A DNA stretch of 64,000 nt from Chitinophaga sp. E66 (lineage in GTDB: Bacteria; Bacteroidota; Bacteroidia; Chitinophagales; Chitinophagaceae). Positions within the stretch are counted from its first letter, which is position 1; each line of letters starts with the position of its first letter. Below the pieces are notes generated by a model. That model saw only the letters and a list, made by a program, of their open reading frames with translations. It was not told the origin of the DNA and ran no database searches. Below are positions 52,245-63,172 of the stretch, in pieces. The stretch lies in the NCBI GenBank assembly GCA_019285755.1, contig CP079103.1, positions 6,047,001 to 6,111,000 on the forward strand, read 5' to 3'. A program made the translations under genes and the position numbers.

Positions 52245-54964
52245 AAGCCTACTGGCCGTAGTTTTATGTTGCAGCGCGGGAATGACTGTGCGTGCCCAAC
52301 AAAGGGATACGGTACCCCTGCCGGTTAAACCGGCAGACATCAGCCCTGGTCCCTGGGCAACCCACAACAATACGAGATTGCCGATATCGCCGTTTCCGGC
52401 ACCGAATTTCTCGATAAATCCCTGCTACTTTCCCTCTCCGGCCTTAACGTAGGCGATAAAGTAGTGCTGCCAGGCGACCACTTCGCCAAGGCCATCCAGG
52501 CACTCTGGGGACAACGCCTCTTCTCCAACATCGCGATCTACATCACTAAAATAGAAGGAGAAAAAATCTGGCTGGAAATTTCCCTCGTGGAAAAACCCCG
52601 CATGTCCAACTTCATCTGGAAAGGCATCAAGAAATCCGACGCAGATGAACTGACCACCAAAGCCGGTATCCGCAAAGGCAGCGTGGTAACCGAAGCCATG
52701 CAGCAAAATACGTACAACGTTATACGTAAGTTCTATGCCGATAAAGGATTCCGTAACGTTTCCATGTCGATGGACATCCGAAAGGATCCCCGCCAGCCAT
52801 CAATTCTGCTACCGTATATTTCATCGTGGACAGAGGCCACAAGGTGAAAGTGAACGATATCAACATTGTAGGCAACGCCAACGTAGCCGATAATACCATC
52901 AAGAAAAAGCTGAAGGGAACCAAAGAGGTCAGCCGCTTCACGCTTTATCCGGATAATGCCAACGCATGGGTAGACAGCATGGCCACTACCGACAATTACT
53001 GGAAAGAAATGGGCTACCTCTCCGCTACCCGCACCCTGGAGAAACTGGACCCCTACTTCCGCTTCCACCTCTTCTCCTCCGCGAAGTTCAACGACTCCAA
53101 GTACGAGGAAGACAAGGAAAAAGTCATCGCTTATTATAACTCGAAAGGCCACCGCGACTTCCAGATCGTGGACGATACCCTGTATAACAACGCCAAAGGA
53201 AACCTCAACATCGAAATGAGGGTAGACGAAGGCAAGAAATACTACTTCGGCAACATCACCTGGAGGGGCAACTCCGTTTACAGCGACACCATTCTTTCCC
53301 GCGCCATGGGTATCCAGAAAGGCGACGTATACAACCTGGAACTGCTGAACAAGCGCCTCGGCACGCCTCCCGGCCCTGAAGGCGGAGATATCAGCTCGCT
53401 CTACATGGACGACGGTTACCTCTTTTTCCAGGTAGACCCTGTTGAGATCGGCATCCGGGGCGATACCATCGACTTCGAGATCCGCATGCAGGAAGGCCCT
53501 CAGGCTACCATCAAGGACATTCGCATCGCCGGTAACGAAAAAACCAACGAGCACGTGATCCGCCGCGAACTGAGAACGATGCCCGGCGACAAATTCAGCC
53601 GCCAGAACCTCATCCGCTCCCAGCGCGAAATTTCCCAGCTCGGATTCTTCAACCCCGAAACCATCGGCATCAACCCCGTTCCTAACGTACAGGAAGGTAC
53701 CGTGGATATCGATTATAAAGTGGAAGAAAGAGCGAACGACCAGCTGGAACTGTCTGCAGGCTGGGGTGGTTATATCGGTCTGACCGGTACCCTCGGCGTA
53801 ACCTTTAACAACTTCTCCCTCCGTAATATCTTTAAAAAGGAAACCTGGGATCCGCTGCCCTCCGGCGACGGCCAGAAGCTCAGCGTCCGCATTTCCTCCA
53901 ACGGTAAGGCTTATCGTTCCTACAACTTCTCCTTCACCGAGCCCTGGCTCGGAGGGAAAAAGCGGAACCCCTTCTCCGTAAACTTCTACAGCACCTACCA
54001 GAACCCGAACGCTTTCGCGGAATATTATAATATGCCCGTTGATAACGAAGGCGCATACTTCCGCGTACTCGGTGGTTCGGTATCTATCGGTAAGCAGCTG
54101 AAATGGCCGGATGACTTCTTCTCCATCATGTATGCCGTAAACTACCAGCGCTATAAACTGAAGGACTTCAACTACTTCGGCATGGCCGGGTTCGAGACAG
54201 GCACTGCTAACAACCTGTCGCTGCGTGTTACACTGGCGCGTTCTTCGGTGGATCAGCAGATCTTCCCGCGTAGCGGTTCCAGCTTCATGCTGTTCGGCCA
54301 GTTTACGCCTCCTTACTCCGTATTCAATCCTGACAAAGATTATAAGAACGAGGCAATCGCGGACCAGTTCAAATTCATCGAATACCAGAAGTATCGCATG
54401 AACGCAGAGTGGTATGTTCCCCTGTCGCGCCCCCGCGGTACGGATAACAAGTCGCTCGTACTGAAAGTGGCTGCCAAGTTTGGATATGTAGGTACTTATA
54501 ATAACCGCACCACGCTTTCGCCCTTCGGTCGCTTCGAGTTGGGTGGCGATGGTCTGAGCAACTTCGCGGTATATGACCGTGACATTATCTCGCAGCGTGG
54601 TTACCCGGTTTACTATACCTCCAATCCCAAGCTCAATCCTGAAAACGGTTCGCCCCCGCCGGGTTACTCCGGGTTCTCGATGTTTAATAAATATGTCGTG
54701 GAACTGCGCTATCCTTTCAGCCTGAATCCGAGCTCGACCATCTTCGGTCTGATGTTCCTGGAAGCGGCGAACGGTTACAGCGATATCAAGGATTACGACC
54801 CGTTCCGCCTGCGCCGTTCCGTTGGTCTGGGTGCGCGGTTCTATCTCCCCATGTTCGGTCTGCTCGGGTTCGACTATGGCATAGGTTTGGATAGATTAAC
54901 GCCCGGAGGCGGCCTGAAGAATGCGGGTAAATTCACCTTCATGCTGGGCTTTGAGCCGGAATAA
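52225..54964 (+). CDS. bamA: Outer membrane protein assembly factor BamA
   Basis: Core of the beta-barrel assembly machine. Signal peptide ([19 protein letters not shown]), POTRA domains from about residue 50 to 440 (EIADIAVSGTEFLDKSLL; KVNDINIVGNANVADNTIKKKL; ATIKDIRIAGNEKTNEHVIRRELRTMPGD), then the Bac_surface_Ag barrel including the conserved ARSSVDQQIFPRSGSSF and a C-terminal strand ending GFEPE. Length is about 912 residues. Two indels at about 52358 and 52801; the last 712 residues are unbroken. Confidence 0.95.
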
Positions 54965-55015
54965 GAAAATTATTATATATTGCGAATCCTGATTTCGCAG
55001 AAAAAATTGCATCCG

Positions 55016-55531
55016 ATGAAAAGAATCTTAATTACCATGATTTTAGTGCTGGGCGCCTTCGGCGGAGCCTTCGCTCAGCGGTATTGTGTAATTGATACGA
55101 AATATATTCTGGAAAGCATCCCCGACTACAAAGACGCGCAGAAGAAGCTCGACGCCGTGGCAGAACAGTGGCAGAAGGAGATCGATGCGAAATTCCAGGA
55201 AGTGGATAAGATGTACAAATCATATCAGGCGGAATCGGTTATGCTGACCGACGATCTGAAAAGGAAACGTGAAGACGAGATCATCGCCCGCGAAAAAGAA
55301 GCCAAAGACCTGCAGAAGAAAAGATTCGGATACGAAGGCGACCTGTTCAAAAAACGCGAGGAACTGGTGAAACCCATCCAGGATAAGATCTACAACGCCG
55401 TGCAGAAGCTGGCAGCCAGCAGGATGTACGACTTTGTACTCGATAAGTCCGGTGGGATCACCGTCATCTTTGCCGATCCGAAACTGGACAAGAGCGAAGA
55501 CATCCTGAAAGCGCTGGGCGTCAAACAATGA
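55016..55531 (+). CDS. OmpH/Skp periplasmic chaperone, copy 1
   Basis: Intact 171-residue Skp-like protein: signal peptide MKRILITMILVLGAFGGAFAQ, then the family start RYCVIDTKYILESIPDYKDAQ, a long coiled coil (about residues 40-130) and a C-terminal YDFVLDKSGGITVIFADP. It carries unfolded outer-membrane proteins to BamA, encoded just upstream. Confidence 0.93.
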   Translation: MKRILITMILVLGAFGGAFAQRYCVIDTKYILESIPDYKDAQKKLDAVAEQWQKEIDAKFQEVDKMYKSYQAESVMLTDDLKRKREDEIIAREKEAKDLQKKRFGYEGDLFKKREELVKPIQDKIYNAVQKLAASRMYDFVLDKSGGITVIFADPKLDKSEDILKALGVKQ

Positions 55532-55594
55532 TCCCTTGAGACAACAGACCTATAAAAATTAAACATTCTTTTAATCAACAAGACAACATCAATC

Positions 55595-56137
55595 ATGAAG
55601 AAGTTTGTAATCATCGCTATTGTCGCATTCACCGGGTTTTGCAGCGTGAAAGCCAATGCACAAGCCAAAATCGCGCACATCAACACCAGGCTTTGATCGA
55701 GGCGATGCCCGACTATAAAAAGCGCAGACCGACGTGGAGACCTACGCAGGTACCCTCGAGAAAGAAAGCCAGGCGCTCGTTACCGAGTACAACAACAAGG
55801 TTGCAGCCCTGGAAAAAGCTCCCGCTACGCAAACCGACGCTATGAAGCAGCTCCAGATCAAAGAAATCCAGGAGATCCAGAAAAGAATCCAGGATTACGA
55901 GCAGATCGCACGCGAAAGAATCGTTGCTAAACAAAACGAGCTCCTGAAGCCCGTATACGATAAAGCACGCAAAGCTATCGAAGACGTTGCCAAAGAAAAA
56001 GGTTACACCTATGTTATCGACAACTCCGGCGGATCCCTCCTGGTTTCCCCGCTGCCGATGACATCCTGGCTCCCGTTAAAACCAAGCTGGGCGTACCCGC
56101 TAACGCTGCTCCCGCCGCTCCCGCCGCAGGCAGATAA
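55595..56137 (+). CDS. OmpH/Skp periplasmic chaperone, copy 2
   Basis: Second Skp-like gene, about 182 residues: signal peptide MKKFVIIAIVAFTGFCSVKANAQ, AKIAHINTQALIEAMPDYKKAQT, coiled coil, YTYVIDNSGGSLLVS and an Ala/Pro-rich tail ending AAPAAGR. Tandem OmpH copies after bamA are usual in Bacteroidota. Indels at about 55692, 55721 and 56050; a terminator follows. Confidence 0.9.
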
Positions 56138-56152
56138 TAGCATACATCATTG

Positions 56153-56184
56153 AAAAGGGCCCGGTATTCCCGGGCCTTTTTATT
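56153..56184 (+). terminator. Terminator of the uppS-bamA-ompH unit
   Basis: Stem AAAAGG(G)CCCGG / CCGGGCCTTTT with one bulged G and a T tail. Confidence 0.8.
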
Positions 56185-56346
56185 ACATTGAATATCAGGC
56201 ATAAAATCGTCTATGCGATTAGGTCAGCCGGAATTTCCTAACGATACTTATCTTTTCATTGCATTGAAAATCAGTAAATTAGAAAGGGTCACAGATTAAG
56301 GTTATATTTTTCTCGCTTTACCTTTTCATTTTTAGATATTTTAACC

Positions 56347-56354
56347 TACCTTTG
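56347..56354 (+). promoter_or_regulatory. -7 box for rpmH
   Basis: TACCTTTG matches TAnnTTTG exactly, about 95 nt before the rpmH ATG, in a 310-bp gap (56138-56447) that otherwise holds only the terminator. The long leader could carry L34 regulation. Confidence 0.5.
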
Positions 56355-56447
56355 CCTTCCGTTTTAAACGGGGCTGATCACAGTCCGCCCGCCCGAAAAA
56401 CGGATGGGTAAAACAGTTTTAAGTACAAGTAGAAAATATTAAAAACG

Positions 56448-56604
56448 ATGAAACGTACTTTTCAACCGCACAACAGACGCAGAAAGAGCGTACACGGTTT
56501 CAGAAAGAGAATGGAAACTGCCAACGGACGTAAAGTATTGGCATCCCGCAGAGCTAAAGGTCGTAAAAAACTGACCGTATCTGACGAGCGCAAGCTGAAA
56601 TAAT
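56448..56604 (+). CDS. rpmH: 50S ribosomal protein L34
   Basis: Intact 51-residue basic protein: [19 protein letters not shown], then [22 protein letters not shown], matching L34 throughout, with a Bacteroidota-type C-terminal extension SDERKLK. Too short for most ORF callers. First gene of the conserved rpmH-rnpA-yidD order. Confidence 0.97.
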
Positions 56605-56616
56605 TCCGTCATCAAA

Positions 56617-57027
56617 TGATATTGCTATAAAAACTTATTCTTTTAATAAAGAAGAGAAGTTAAAGAGCAGGAAAATGATTGAAACGCTTTTTCGTGAAGG
56701 AAAAGCGTTTTCTATTTTCCCCTGGCGCGTGATCTACATGCCTGCCGATCTCCCAACGGATAAATACCCCGTTCAGGCCGGCTTCAGCGTGTCGGCCCGC
56801 AAATTCCCCATGCCGTAGACCGTAACCGCATCAAACGGGTTGGCCGGGAAATGTACCGCCTCCAAAAACACATCCTATACACACCCCTCCGCGATAATTC
56901 CCGCCAGATGGCCGTGTTTTTCATCTACCTCGACAAAAAAATCCCCGATTTCGCTTCCCTTCAGCCCAAATTTTCGGTAATTTTAGAGAAACTCGCCAGG
57001 GAAGCCGGTAGAAAAGAACAGCCATGA
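56617..57027 (+). CDS. rnpA: Ribonuclease P protein component
   Basis: Protein cofactor of the tRNA 5'-processing ribozyme. TYSFNKEEKLKSRKMIETLFREGKAF is the family N-terminus, and the RNA-binding motif NRIKRVGREMYR (RNR-type) follows at about residue 80. Start is uncertain: ATG 56617 needs a one-base correction to join the TYSF frame, and ATG 56675 is internal. One C is missing at about 56813 (KFPHAVDRNRIKR restored). The TGA overlaps the yidD ATG. Confidence 0.9.
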
Positions 57028-57252
57028 AGCGATTGATGCAAATTTTAAGTCTCCCGTTCATCTTACTGATCAAGATATACCAGTGGTGCCTCAGCCCGCT
57101 GCTGGGCGCCAGTGCCGGTATACCCCACTTGCTCCCAATACGGCCTCGAAGCACTGAAAAAACATGGCCTCTTCAAGGGAGGATGGCTCACCGCCAAACG
57201 GATCCTCAGCTGCAACCCTTGGGGTGGCCACGGATACGACCCGGTACCCTGA
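57024..57252 (+). CDS. yidD: Membrane protein insertion efficiency factor YidD
   Basis: About 77-residue amphipathic protein helping Yid[41 protein letters not shown] and the terminal [13 protein letters not shown] are diagnostic. Missing bases at about 57113-57125 and later split the raw frame. It overlaps the rnpA stop (ATGA). Confidence 0.93.
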
Positions 57253-57281
57253 ATTCTTTCACATTCCGAAACATTACACGC

Positions 57282-58942
57282 ATGCGGAAATCCAGGAAAA
57301 TCATGTTGTTCGCGCTCATCGGCATCGCCGGCTTGGCTCTCGCCTTCCGCAGCAGCGACAAATACTTCCTCATCGCCAAAAACCTCGACATCTTCGCCGC
57401 ATTCTACCGCGAGCTTAATACCTACTACGTAGAAGAACTCCCGCCAGATAAACTCATGCAAACCGGCATCGAAGCCATGCTCGAAGAAACGGACCCCTAC
57501 ACCGACTTCGTCCCGGAAGAAGAGCTCGATGAGCTCCGCTTCATGGCCACCGGCAAATACGGAGGTGTAGGCGCCTCGATCTATACCGAAGGCGAATGGA
57601 CCTCCATCACCGATGTGTATGAAGGCAGCCCAATGGATAAAGCCGGTATTAAAGCAGGAGACATCATCGTTTCGCTCGACGGTAAAAGCGCCAAAAACAT
57701 GGAACAGGAAGAGGTCAGCCGATACCTGAAAGGTACCGCCGGCACTCCCCTCAATATCGTGCTCCGTCATCCCTCAACAATTCCGAAAAGACGTATCGCA
57801 TCATCCGGGACGATATCAACGTGAAACCCGTGAGTTTCAGCGGCGTTATCCGGAAGAACGTTGGGTATATCAAAATGACGCAGTTCACAGAAGGCAGCGC
57901 CGAACAGGTACAGCAGTCGTTCGAAGCCCTCCGTAAACAGAACCCCGCCCTTGCCGGCGTGGTGCTCGACCTGCGTGGCAACCCCGGCGGCCTGCTGGAA
58001 GAAGCGGTATCGCTGTCCAACATCTTCATCGACAAAGGAAAGCTCATCGTTTCCACCCGTGGGAAAGTGAAAAGCTGGGACCGGGAGTATAAAACCAGCC
58101 TGGCGCCCATCGATAACCATATCCCCCTCGTAGTACTGACCAGCCGCTCTTCCGCCTCCGCTTCGGAGATCGTAGCAGGCGCGGTGCAGGACCTCGACCG
58201 TGGACTCGTGGTAGGACAACGCTCTTACGGCAAAGGGCTGGTGCAGACAACCCGCCCGTTGCCGTATAACGCCAAACTGAAAGTGACGACCGCCCGCTAC
58301 TATACACCCAGCGGCCGTTGCATCCAGGCAATAGATTACGCGCACAGGAACGAGGAGGGCGAAGCGGATTACGTACCCGATTCCCTCCGTAAATCGTTTA
58401 CCACCGCAGCCGGCCGGCCCGTGAAAGACGGCGGCGGTATAGAGCCCGATGCGCGCGTGGAAAGCGCTATACTCAGCCAGGTGGCCATCACACTGCTCAG
58501 GAAACAATTCATTTTCGACTACGCCACCCGCTACTATTACGCCCATCCGCAAACGCCAGCAGCCACCGGCTCCGCATTCGTGACCGACGAAGTGTTCGAA
58601 GAATTCCTGAAATTCCTGGACGGGAAAGACTACAGCTACAAAACCCGCAGCGAAGAAGCCCTGGACAATTTCAGGAGCACCGCCACCAGAGAGAAATACT
58701 ATGACGGCCTCCAGAAAGAATTCGACGCCCTGCAGGCCAAGATGAAACACGACAAAAAGCAGGACCTGCTCCGTAATAAAGACGAGATCCGGCAACTGCT
58801 CGAAGAAGAGATCGCTAACCGCTACTTCCCACAGGCAGGGCGGATAGAAAGATCGCTCGGGTGGGATAAGGACGTGGACGAAGCCGTTGCCCTGCTGCAA
58901 AGCCCGCAGAAATACCAGCAGCTGCTGACCAGGAAGAACTGA
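57282..58942 (+). CDS. Carboxyl-terminal processing protease (S41)
   Basis: Exported PDZ-serine protease (CtpA/Tsp type), about 553 residues. Membrane anchor/signal MRKSRKIMLFALIGIAG, PDZ domain (about residues 85-165; GGVGASIYTEGEW, AGIKAGDIIVSLDG), then the S41 core with substrate-binding VVLDLRGNPGG, catalytic Ser in SRSSASASEI and Lys in GQRSYGKGLVQ. A helical C-terminal domain (about 430-553) follows. One indel at about 57772. It degrades or trims periplasmic proteins. Confidence 0.94.
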
Positions 58943-58969
58943 TCCGCCCGCCGCTTATCATAAAAATTG

Positions 58970-59010
58970 TTTAGCCATGCACGATTTGTTGCATGGCTAA
59001 ATTGTTTTTG
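58970..59010 (+). terminator. Terminator after the S41 protease
   Basis: Perfect 12-bp stem TTTAGCCATGCA / TGCATGGCTAAA, 8-nt loop, then TTGTTTTTG. Confidence 0.8.
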
Positions 59011-59044
59011 TTCTTTATAGCCGCGCAAACCTATCGTCCACAAT

Positions 59045-59861
59045 ATGAGTAACCATCGCTATTTCGCAGCATTCGTCGCATTATTTTCGCTGGCCGCCTG
59101 TAAGTCGGGAAAACAGGGAGGGACTGCTAAAACAACGTCCATAAGCGTTCTGAGCTACAATATCCACCATGCCAATCCTCCTTCCAAAGAAAAAGAAGGC
59201 GCCATAGACATGGATGCCATTGCCAGGGGTGATCGCTGAGGCGAAGCCCGATGTGGTAGCGCTGCAGGAAGTGGACGTGCACAATAGCCGTTCCGGTAAG
59301 GATCTGCACCAGGCCGAAGAACTTGCGAAACGCGCCGGAATGAAGGCATTTTTCGCGAAGGGAATTGATTACGGTGGCGGAGAATATGGCATTGCCGTAT
59401 TATCGAAGTACCCGGTGCTGGAAACGAAGCGCTATGCGCTGACGACCATTGCCGGCACCAACGGAGAGCCCCGGGCCCTGGCGACCATGCTGGTCCGGCT
59501 GCCCGACGGGAAGAAGGTCCTCCTGGCCTCTACCCACCTCGATGCCCAGCGCAACGACAGCAACCGCATCGTGCAGATGCGGGAGGTGACGGATATCCTA
59601 TCCAAACAGCCTTACCCGGTGATTGTGGCGGGAGATATGAACGCTTCGGCCGGAGGGCCTGTCATCAACCAGCTGGACGCACATTTCTCCCGGACCTGCA
59701 ACGATTGCGCGCCCACTATCCCGGTGATCAATCCCCGGCGCTGCATCGATTTCATTGCGTTCACTAAAGGTAAATTCACGGTCCTCAGCCATGAAGTGAT
59801 CAAAGAGACCTACGCCTCCGACCACCTGCCGGTGAAAGCCGTTTTGCAACCTCAGTTCTAG
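59045..59861 (+). CDS. Endonuclease/exonuclease/phosphatase-family lipoprotein
   Basis: About 272-residue exported protein with lipobox LAAC (residues 16-19). The EEP fold is shown by LSYNIHH, Glu in VVALQEVD, ASTHLDAQ, Asp/Asn in VAGDMNASAGG and the terminal His in SDHLPVKAVL. EEP lipoproteins hydrolyse phosphodiesters of lipids, sugars or nucleic acids; the substrate is open. One indel at about 59225. Confidence 0.88.
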
Positions 59862-59945
59862 TTGCAATTGTATTTACTAAATTATTTTATTAATTTGACC
59901 AATCGCGAACCACACGTACACGTAAAATCTTATAAAAGCAAAGCC

Positions 59946-61332
59946 ATGACTGACATGAACAAGAACAATTCCCGCAGGGGCTTTATCAATAAGCTCGCTA
60001 AAGGAGTTGTGGGAGCTTCACTGATCCCGAATATCATAACCGCCGCCGATCGCCAGAAGAGCCTCCAGCAACTGGCGCGTCAGAAAGATCATTATAGCGC
60101 CAACGACAATATCCAGATCGCCCTCATCGGAGCCGGCGGTATGGGTACAGAAGATGCCAACACTGCTATCAAAGTGCCCGGTGTGAAACTGGTAGCTGCC
60201 TGCGACCTCTACGATGGCCGCCTGGCAGACGCTAAGAAGAAATGGGGCAACGATATTTATACGACCCGTGACTATAAGGAAATCCTCCAGAGAAAGGATA
60301 TCGATGCCGTAATCATCGCTACGCCCGACTCCTGGCATAAAGACATCTCTGTTGCCGCCATGAACGCCGGCAAGAGCGTATACTGCGAAAAACCCATGGT
60401 GCACGACGTTAGCGAAGGTTCCGCTGTGGTTGACGCACAGAACCGCAACAAAGGCGTGGTATACCAGGTAGGTAGCCAGGGCGTTAGCTCGCTGGGTAAC
60501 GAAAAGGCCCGCGAACTGCTGAAAGACGGCGCCATCGGCGAACTGAACTATGCAGAAGGCTTCTGGGCGCGTATGTCTGCTTTCGGCGCATGGCAGTACC
60601 CTATCCCGGCAGACGCTTCCCCGCTACCGTGGGCTGGGACGCTTTCCTGTCCAACAATAAAAACGCGACTTCGATCCGCTGCGCTTCTTCCGTTGGAGAA
60701 ACTACCGCGACTACGGCACCGGCGTTTCCGGAGACCTCTTCGTTCACCTGTTCAGCAGCCTTCACCTCGTAACCGGCTCCATCGGTCCCGAAAAGATCAT
60801 GGCTACCGGTGGCCTGCGCTACTGGAAAGATGGCCGCGAAGTGCCGGACGTTATGCTCGGCATGTTCGACTACCCGCAAACTGAAGTTCACCCTGCTTTC
60901 AACCTGTCGCTCCGCGTTAACTTCGTAGACGGCACCGGTGGTACCAACTATCTCCGCATGGTGGGTAGCGAAGGTTCCATGACCGTAGAGTGGGACCGCG
61001 TAACGGTTTACCGCAACAAGAATGCATCCGATGCTTCCGATCCGCTCTCTGCCGGCAAGAATGCACGTGATAACGGCAAGCAGTTCGTGTACGAAAGAAA
61101 GCACATGATGGATCCGGATAAACTGGTATACGAAGCAGAAGAAGGCTACAAAGGCGCCCACTTCGACCACTTCTACAACCTGTTCAACGCAATGCGCACC
61201 AAAGGCAAAGTAGCGGAAGACGCCATGTTCGGTTTCCGGGCCGCTGCGCCGGCGCTGCTGTGCAACGACAGCTACTTCCAGAATAAGATCATGCACTGGG
61301 ATCCGAAGAACCTGAAAGTGGTAAACAAATAA
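59946..61332 (+). CDS. Gfo/Idh/MocA-family oxidoreductase with Tat signal
   Basis: About 462-residue exported dehydrogenase. The twin-arginine leader NSRRGFINKLAKG (residues about 9-21) marks it as a Tat substrate. The Rossmann part follows (IALIGAGGMG, ACDLYDGR, VIIATPDSWH, and the CEKPM motif of the family), then the alpha/beta C-terminal domain. Substrates of such secreted enzymes are sugars; the exact one is unknown. Indels at about 60620 and 60660. ATG 59955 (MNKNNSRR) is an alternative start. Confidence 0.92.
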
Positions 61333-61364
61333 TACCTGCCTCCGAAAGGACGGCTTACGAAAAT

Positions 61365-61399
61365 AAAAAGCCGGTTGTCGAAAGACAGCCGGCTTTTTT
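61365..61399. terminator. Bidirectional terminator between Gfo/Idh gene and sod
   Basis: Stem AAAAAGCCGG-TGTC / GACA-CCGGCTTTTT with loop GAAA, between convergent genes. Confidence 0.88.
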
Positions 61400-61414
61400 A
61401 TGCGGAGTGATCGC

Positions 61415-62011
61415 TTATTTGAAGCGTTTGCTCACTGCGTCCCAGTTTACTACGTTCCAGAAAGCGGCGAGGTATTCTGCGCGGCGGTTCTGGTATTTGA
61501 GGTAGTAAGCGTGTTCCCACACGTCTACGCCCAGGATGGGAGTGCCTTTCACTTCAGCAACGTCCATCAGGGGATTGTCCTGGTTGGGAGAGGAAGTGAT
61601 TTCAAGTTTACCATCTTTCTGGATGAGCCATGCCCAGCCGGAGCCGAAGCGGGAAACGCCTGCGGCGTTGAATTTTTCTTTGAAGGCGTCGAAAGAGCCG
61701 AAAGTGCTGTTGATAGCGTCTGCCAGGGCGCCGGAGGGAGTACCGCCCGCGTTGGGAGCCAGTGATTCCCAGAAGAAGGAGTGGTTCCAGTGGCCGCCAC
61801 CGTTGTTGCGGACTGCGGGGCTGATGCTGCCTGCTTTGGCAACCAGCTCTTCGAGGGATTTATTTTCGTTCTCGGTGCCAGCGATAGCCTTGTTCAGATT
61901 GTCTACATAAGCCTGGTGGTGCTTACCGTGATGGATTTCCATCGTCATTTTATCGAAGTGCGGTTCCAGCGCATCGGATGCATACGGTAATGCAGGAAGG
62001 GTAAAAGCCAT
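61415..62011 (-). CDS. Superoxide dismutase, Fe/Mn family
   Basis: Intact 198-residue cytoplasmic SOD. Metal ligands: His in [15 protein letters not shown], His in [14 protein letters not shown], and Asp plus His in [11 protein letters not shown]. Fe versus Mn cannot be assigned safely; the GGGHWNH segment suits Mn/cambialistic forms. Its own promoter is at 62056-62087. The start at 62011 ([10 protein letters not shown]) is the family start. Confidence 0.96.
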   Translation of the reverse strand: MAFTLPALPYASDALEPHFDKMTMEIHHGKHHQAYVDNLNKAIAGTENENKSLEELVAKAGSISPAVRNNGGGHWNHSFFWESLAPNAGGTPSGALADAINSTFGSFDAFKEKFNAAGVSRFGSGWAWLIQKDGKLEITSSPNQDNPLMDVAEVKGTPILGVDVWEHAYYLKYQNRRAEYLAAFWNVVNWDAVSKRFK

Positions 62012-62055
62012 AATCCAATTTTTATGGGTGAGAAAATTGAGTTTTAACAGAGCAC

Positions 62056-62087
62056 CAAATTTACGGCCGGATTCCGGAATTGTCAAA
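62056..62087 (-). promoter_or_regulatory. Promoter of the superoxide dismutase gene
   Basis: On the minus strand TTTG (62087-62084), a 20-nt spacer and TAAATTTG (62063-62056) match the Bacteroidota consensus exactly; the ATG is 45 nt further on. Confidence 0.7.
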
Positions 62088-62258
62088 CCCTTTATCGTGC
62101 TTATTGTTATACCCCGGAAACCATGCAGCGGTAGGTTTGGATATATGGCTTTTTATTTTATATTTACATAAAGGTGTTATAACATTTGCCAGACGAATTT
62201 TTATATTCGTATAGTATTCATAGTTAGTTTTCACTATTGTTTGTTTAAAACATTTATA

Positions 62259-62955
62259 ATGCAGGACATGGGCACAGAAAGCCGCGATTCTCATGATGCA
62301 CTGTTATCGGAGAATGCGCAATTGAGGAGCCGGCTGGAGCATCTGGAAGCCATTATAGACAAGGTTCCGGCGATGCTGTATACGTCCAACAACTCCAAGA
62401 AGGCAGTTAACTGGTGCAACGAAGGGCTGACCGAAACCCTCGGGTACAGCCGGGAAGAAGTGCTTACGCTCGGCACGGCGTTTTTCCGTCAGGTTACCCA
62501 CCCGGACGATATGAGCATCCTGGCCATTTCCCAACAGAAGTTTTCCGAAAAGAAAGCCATGTTCGGGGCGTTATGCGCGTACGGAGAAAAGACGATCCGG
62601 AATGGTTCTGGGTAGTAGGGCTCGGACTGCCGTTTACGTTTGACGCCCAGGGAATGTGGTAGACGTTATCTGCGTCTTCCTCGACTTCTCCAATGCGCTC
62701 GATACCGGCAACCAGATATCCGAAGCGCTCCGCGTAGTATTACGCCGCCGAAACGAAGACGTGCTCAACAAGCTGACCGCCAGGGAGAAAGACATATTCA
62801 TGCTCGCGCGCGGCTTCAATAACAAGGAAATAGCGGAGAAGCTCAACCTCAGCCGCTACACGGTAGAAACCCACCGGAAAAATATCCGGTTGAAACTCAA
62901 AGTCAGGAATACGCCCGAGCTCGTAGCCCTCGCCAGGCAAATCGGCGTCCAGTAA
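62259..62955 (+). CDS. PAS-domain LuxR-type transcriptional regulator
   Basis: About 232 residues. A short coiled coil (SENAQLRSRLEHLEAII), a PAS domain (about residues 30-150; AMLYTSNNSKKAVNWCNEG, YSREEV, VTHPDD, VMRVRRKDDPEWFWV) and a LuxR/GerE HTH (LTAREKDIFMLARGFNNKEIAEKLNLSRYTVETHRKNI). Indels at about 62568 and 62658. A perfect 20-bp palindrome starts 97 bp after its stop. The signal sensed is unknown. Confidence 0.92.
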
Positions 62956-63051
62956 CCCTCTGACGGATGCGTGGTTATCAGTTTAGATAAGTAGAATTTG
63001 TAATCTATAAAAGCGCTACAACGCAAGTGTGACCTGTGGTTCGGCAGGAAA

Positions 63052-63071
63052 AATACCCAAGCTTGGGTATT
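63052..63071. promoter_or_regulatory. Palindromic operator, copy 2 (perfect)
   Basis: AATACCCAAGCTTGGGTATT is a perfect 20-bp palindrome in the gap between the PAS-LuxR gene and the next ORF. A TAATTTAG -7-like box follows about 21 bp downstream. It shares both outer arms with the site at 34952. Confidence 0.65.
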
Positions 63072-63172
63072 TTCCGGCGTTCCAAACTCCACTAATTTAG
63101 TAGCCTGAAAAGAGAGATTCAGAGATACCGGAGTTCATTTGGATAGTTTTTTGAGAGGTAATACTTATCGCT

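Noticed and set aside
57767-58900. 377-codon minus-strand ORF opposite the S41 protease
   Set aside because: Antisense of a clear protease with PDZ and catalytic residues.
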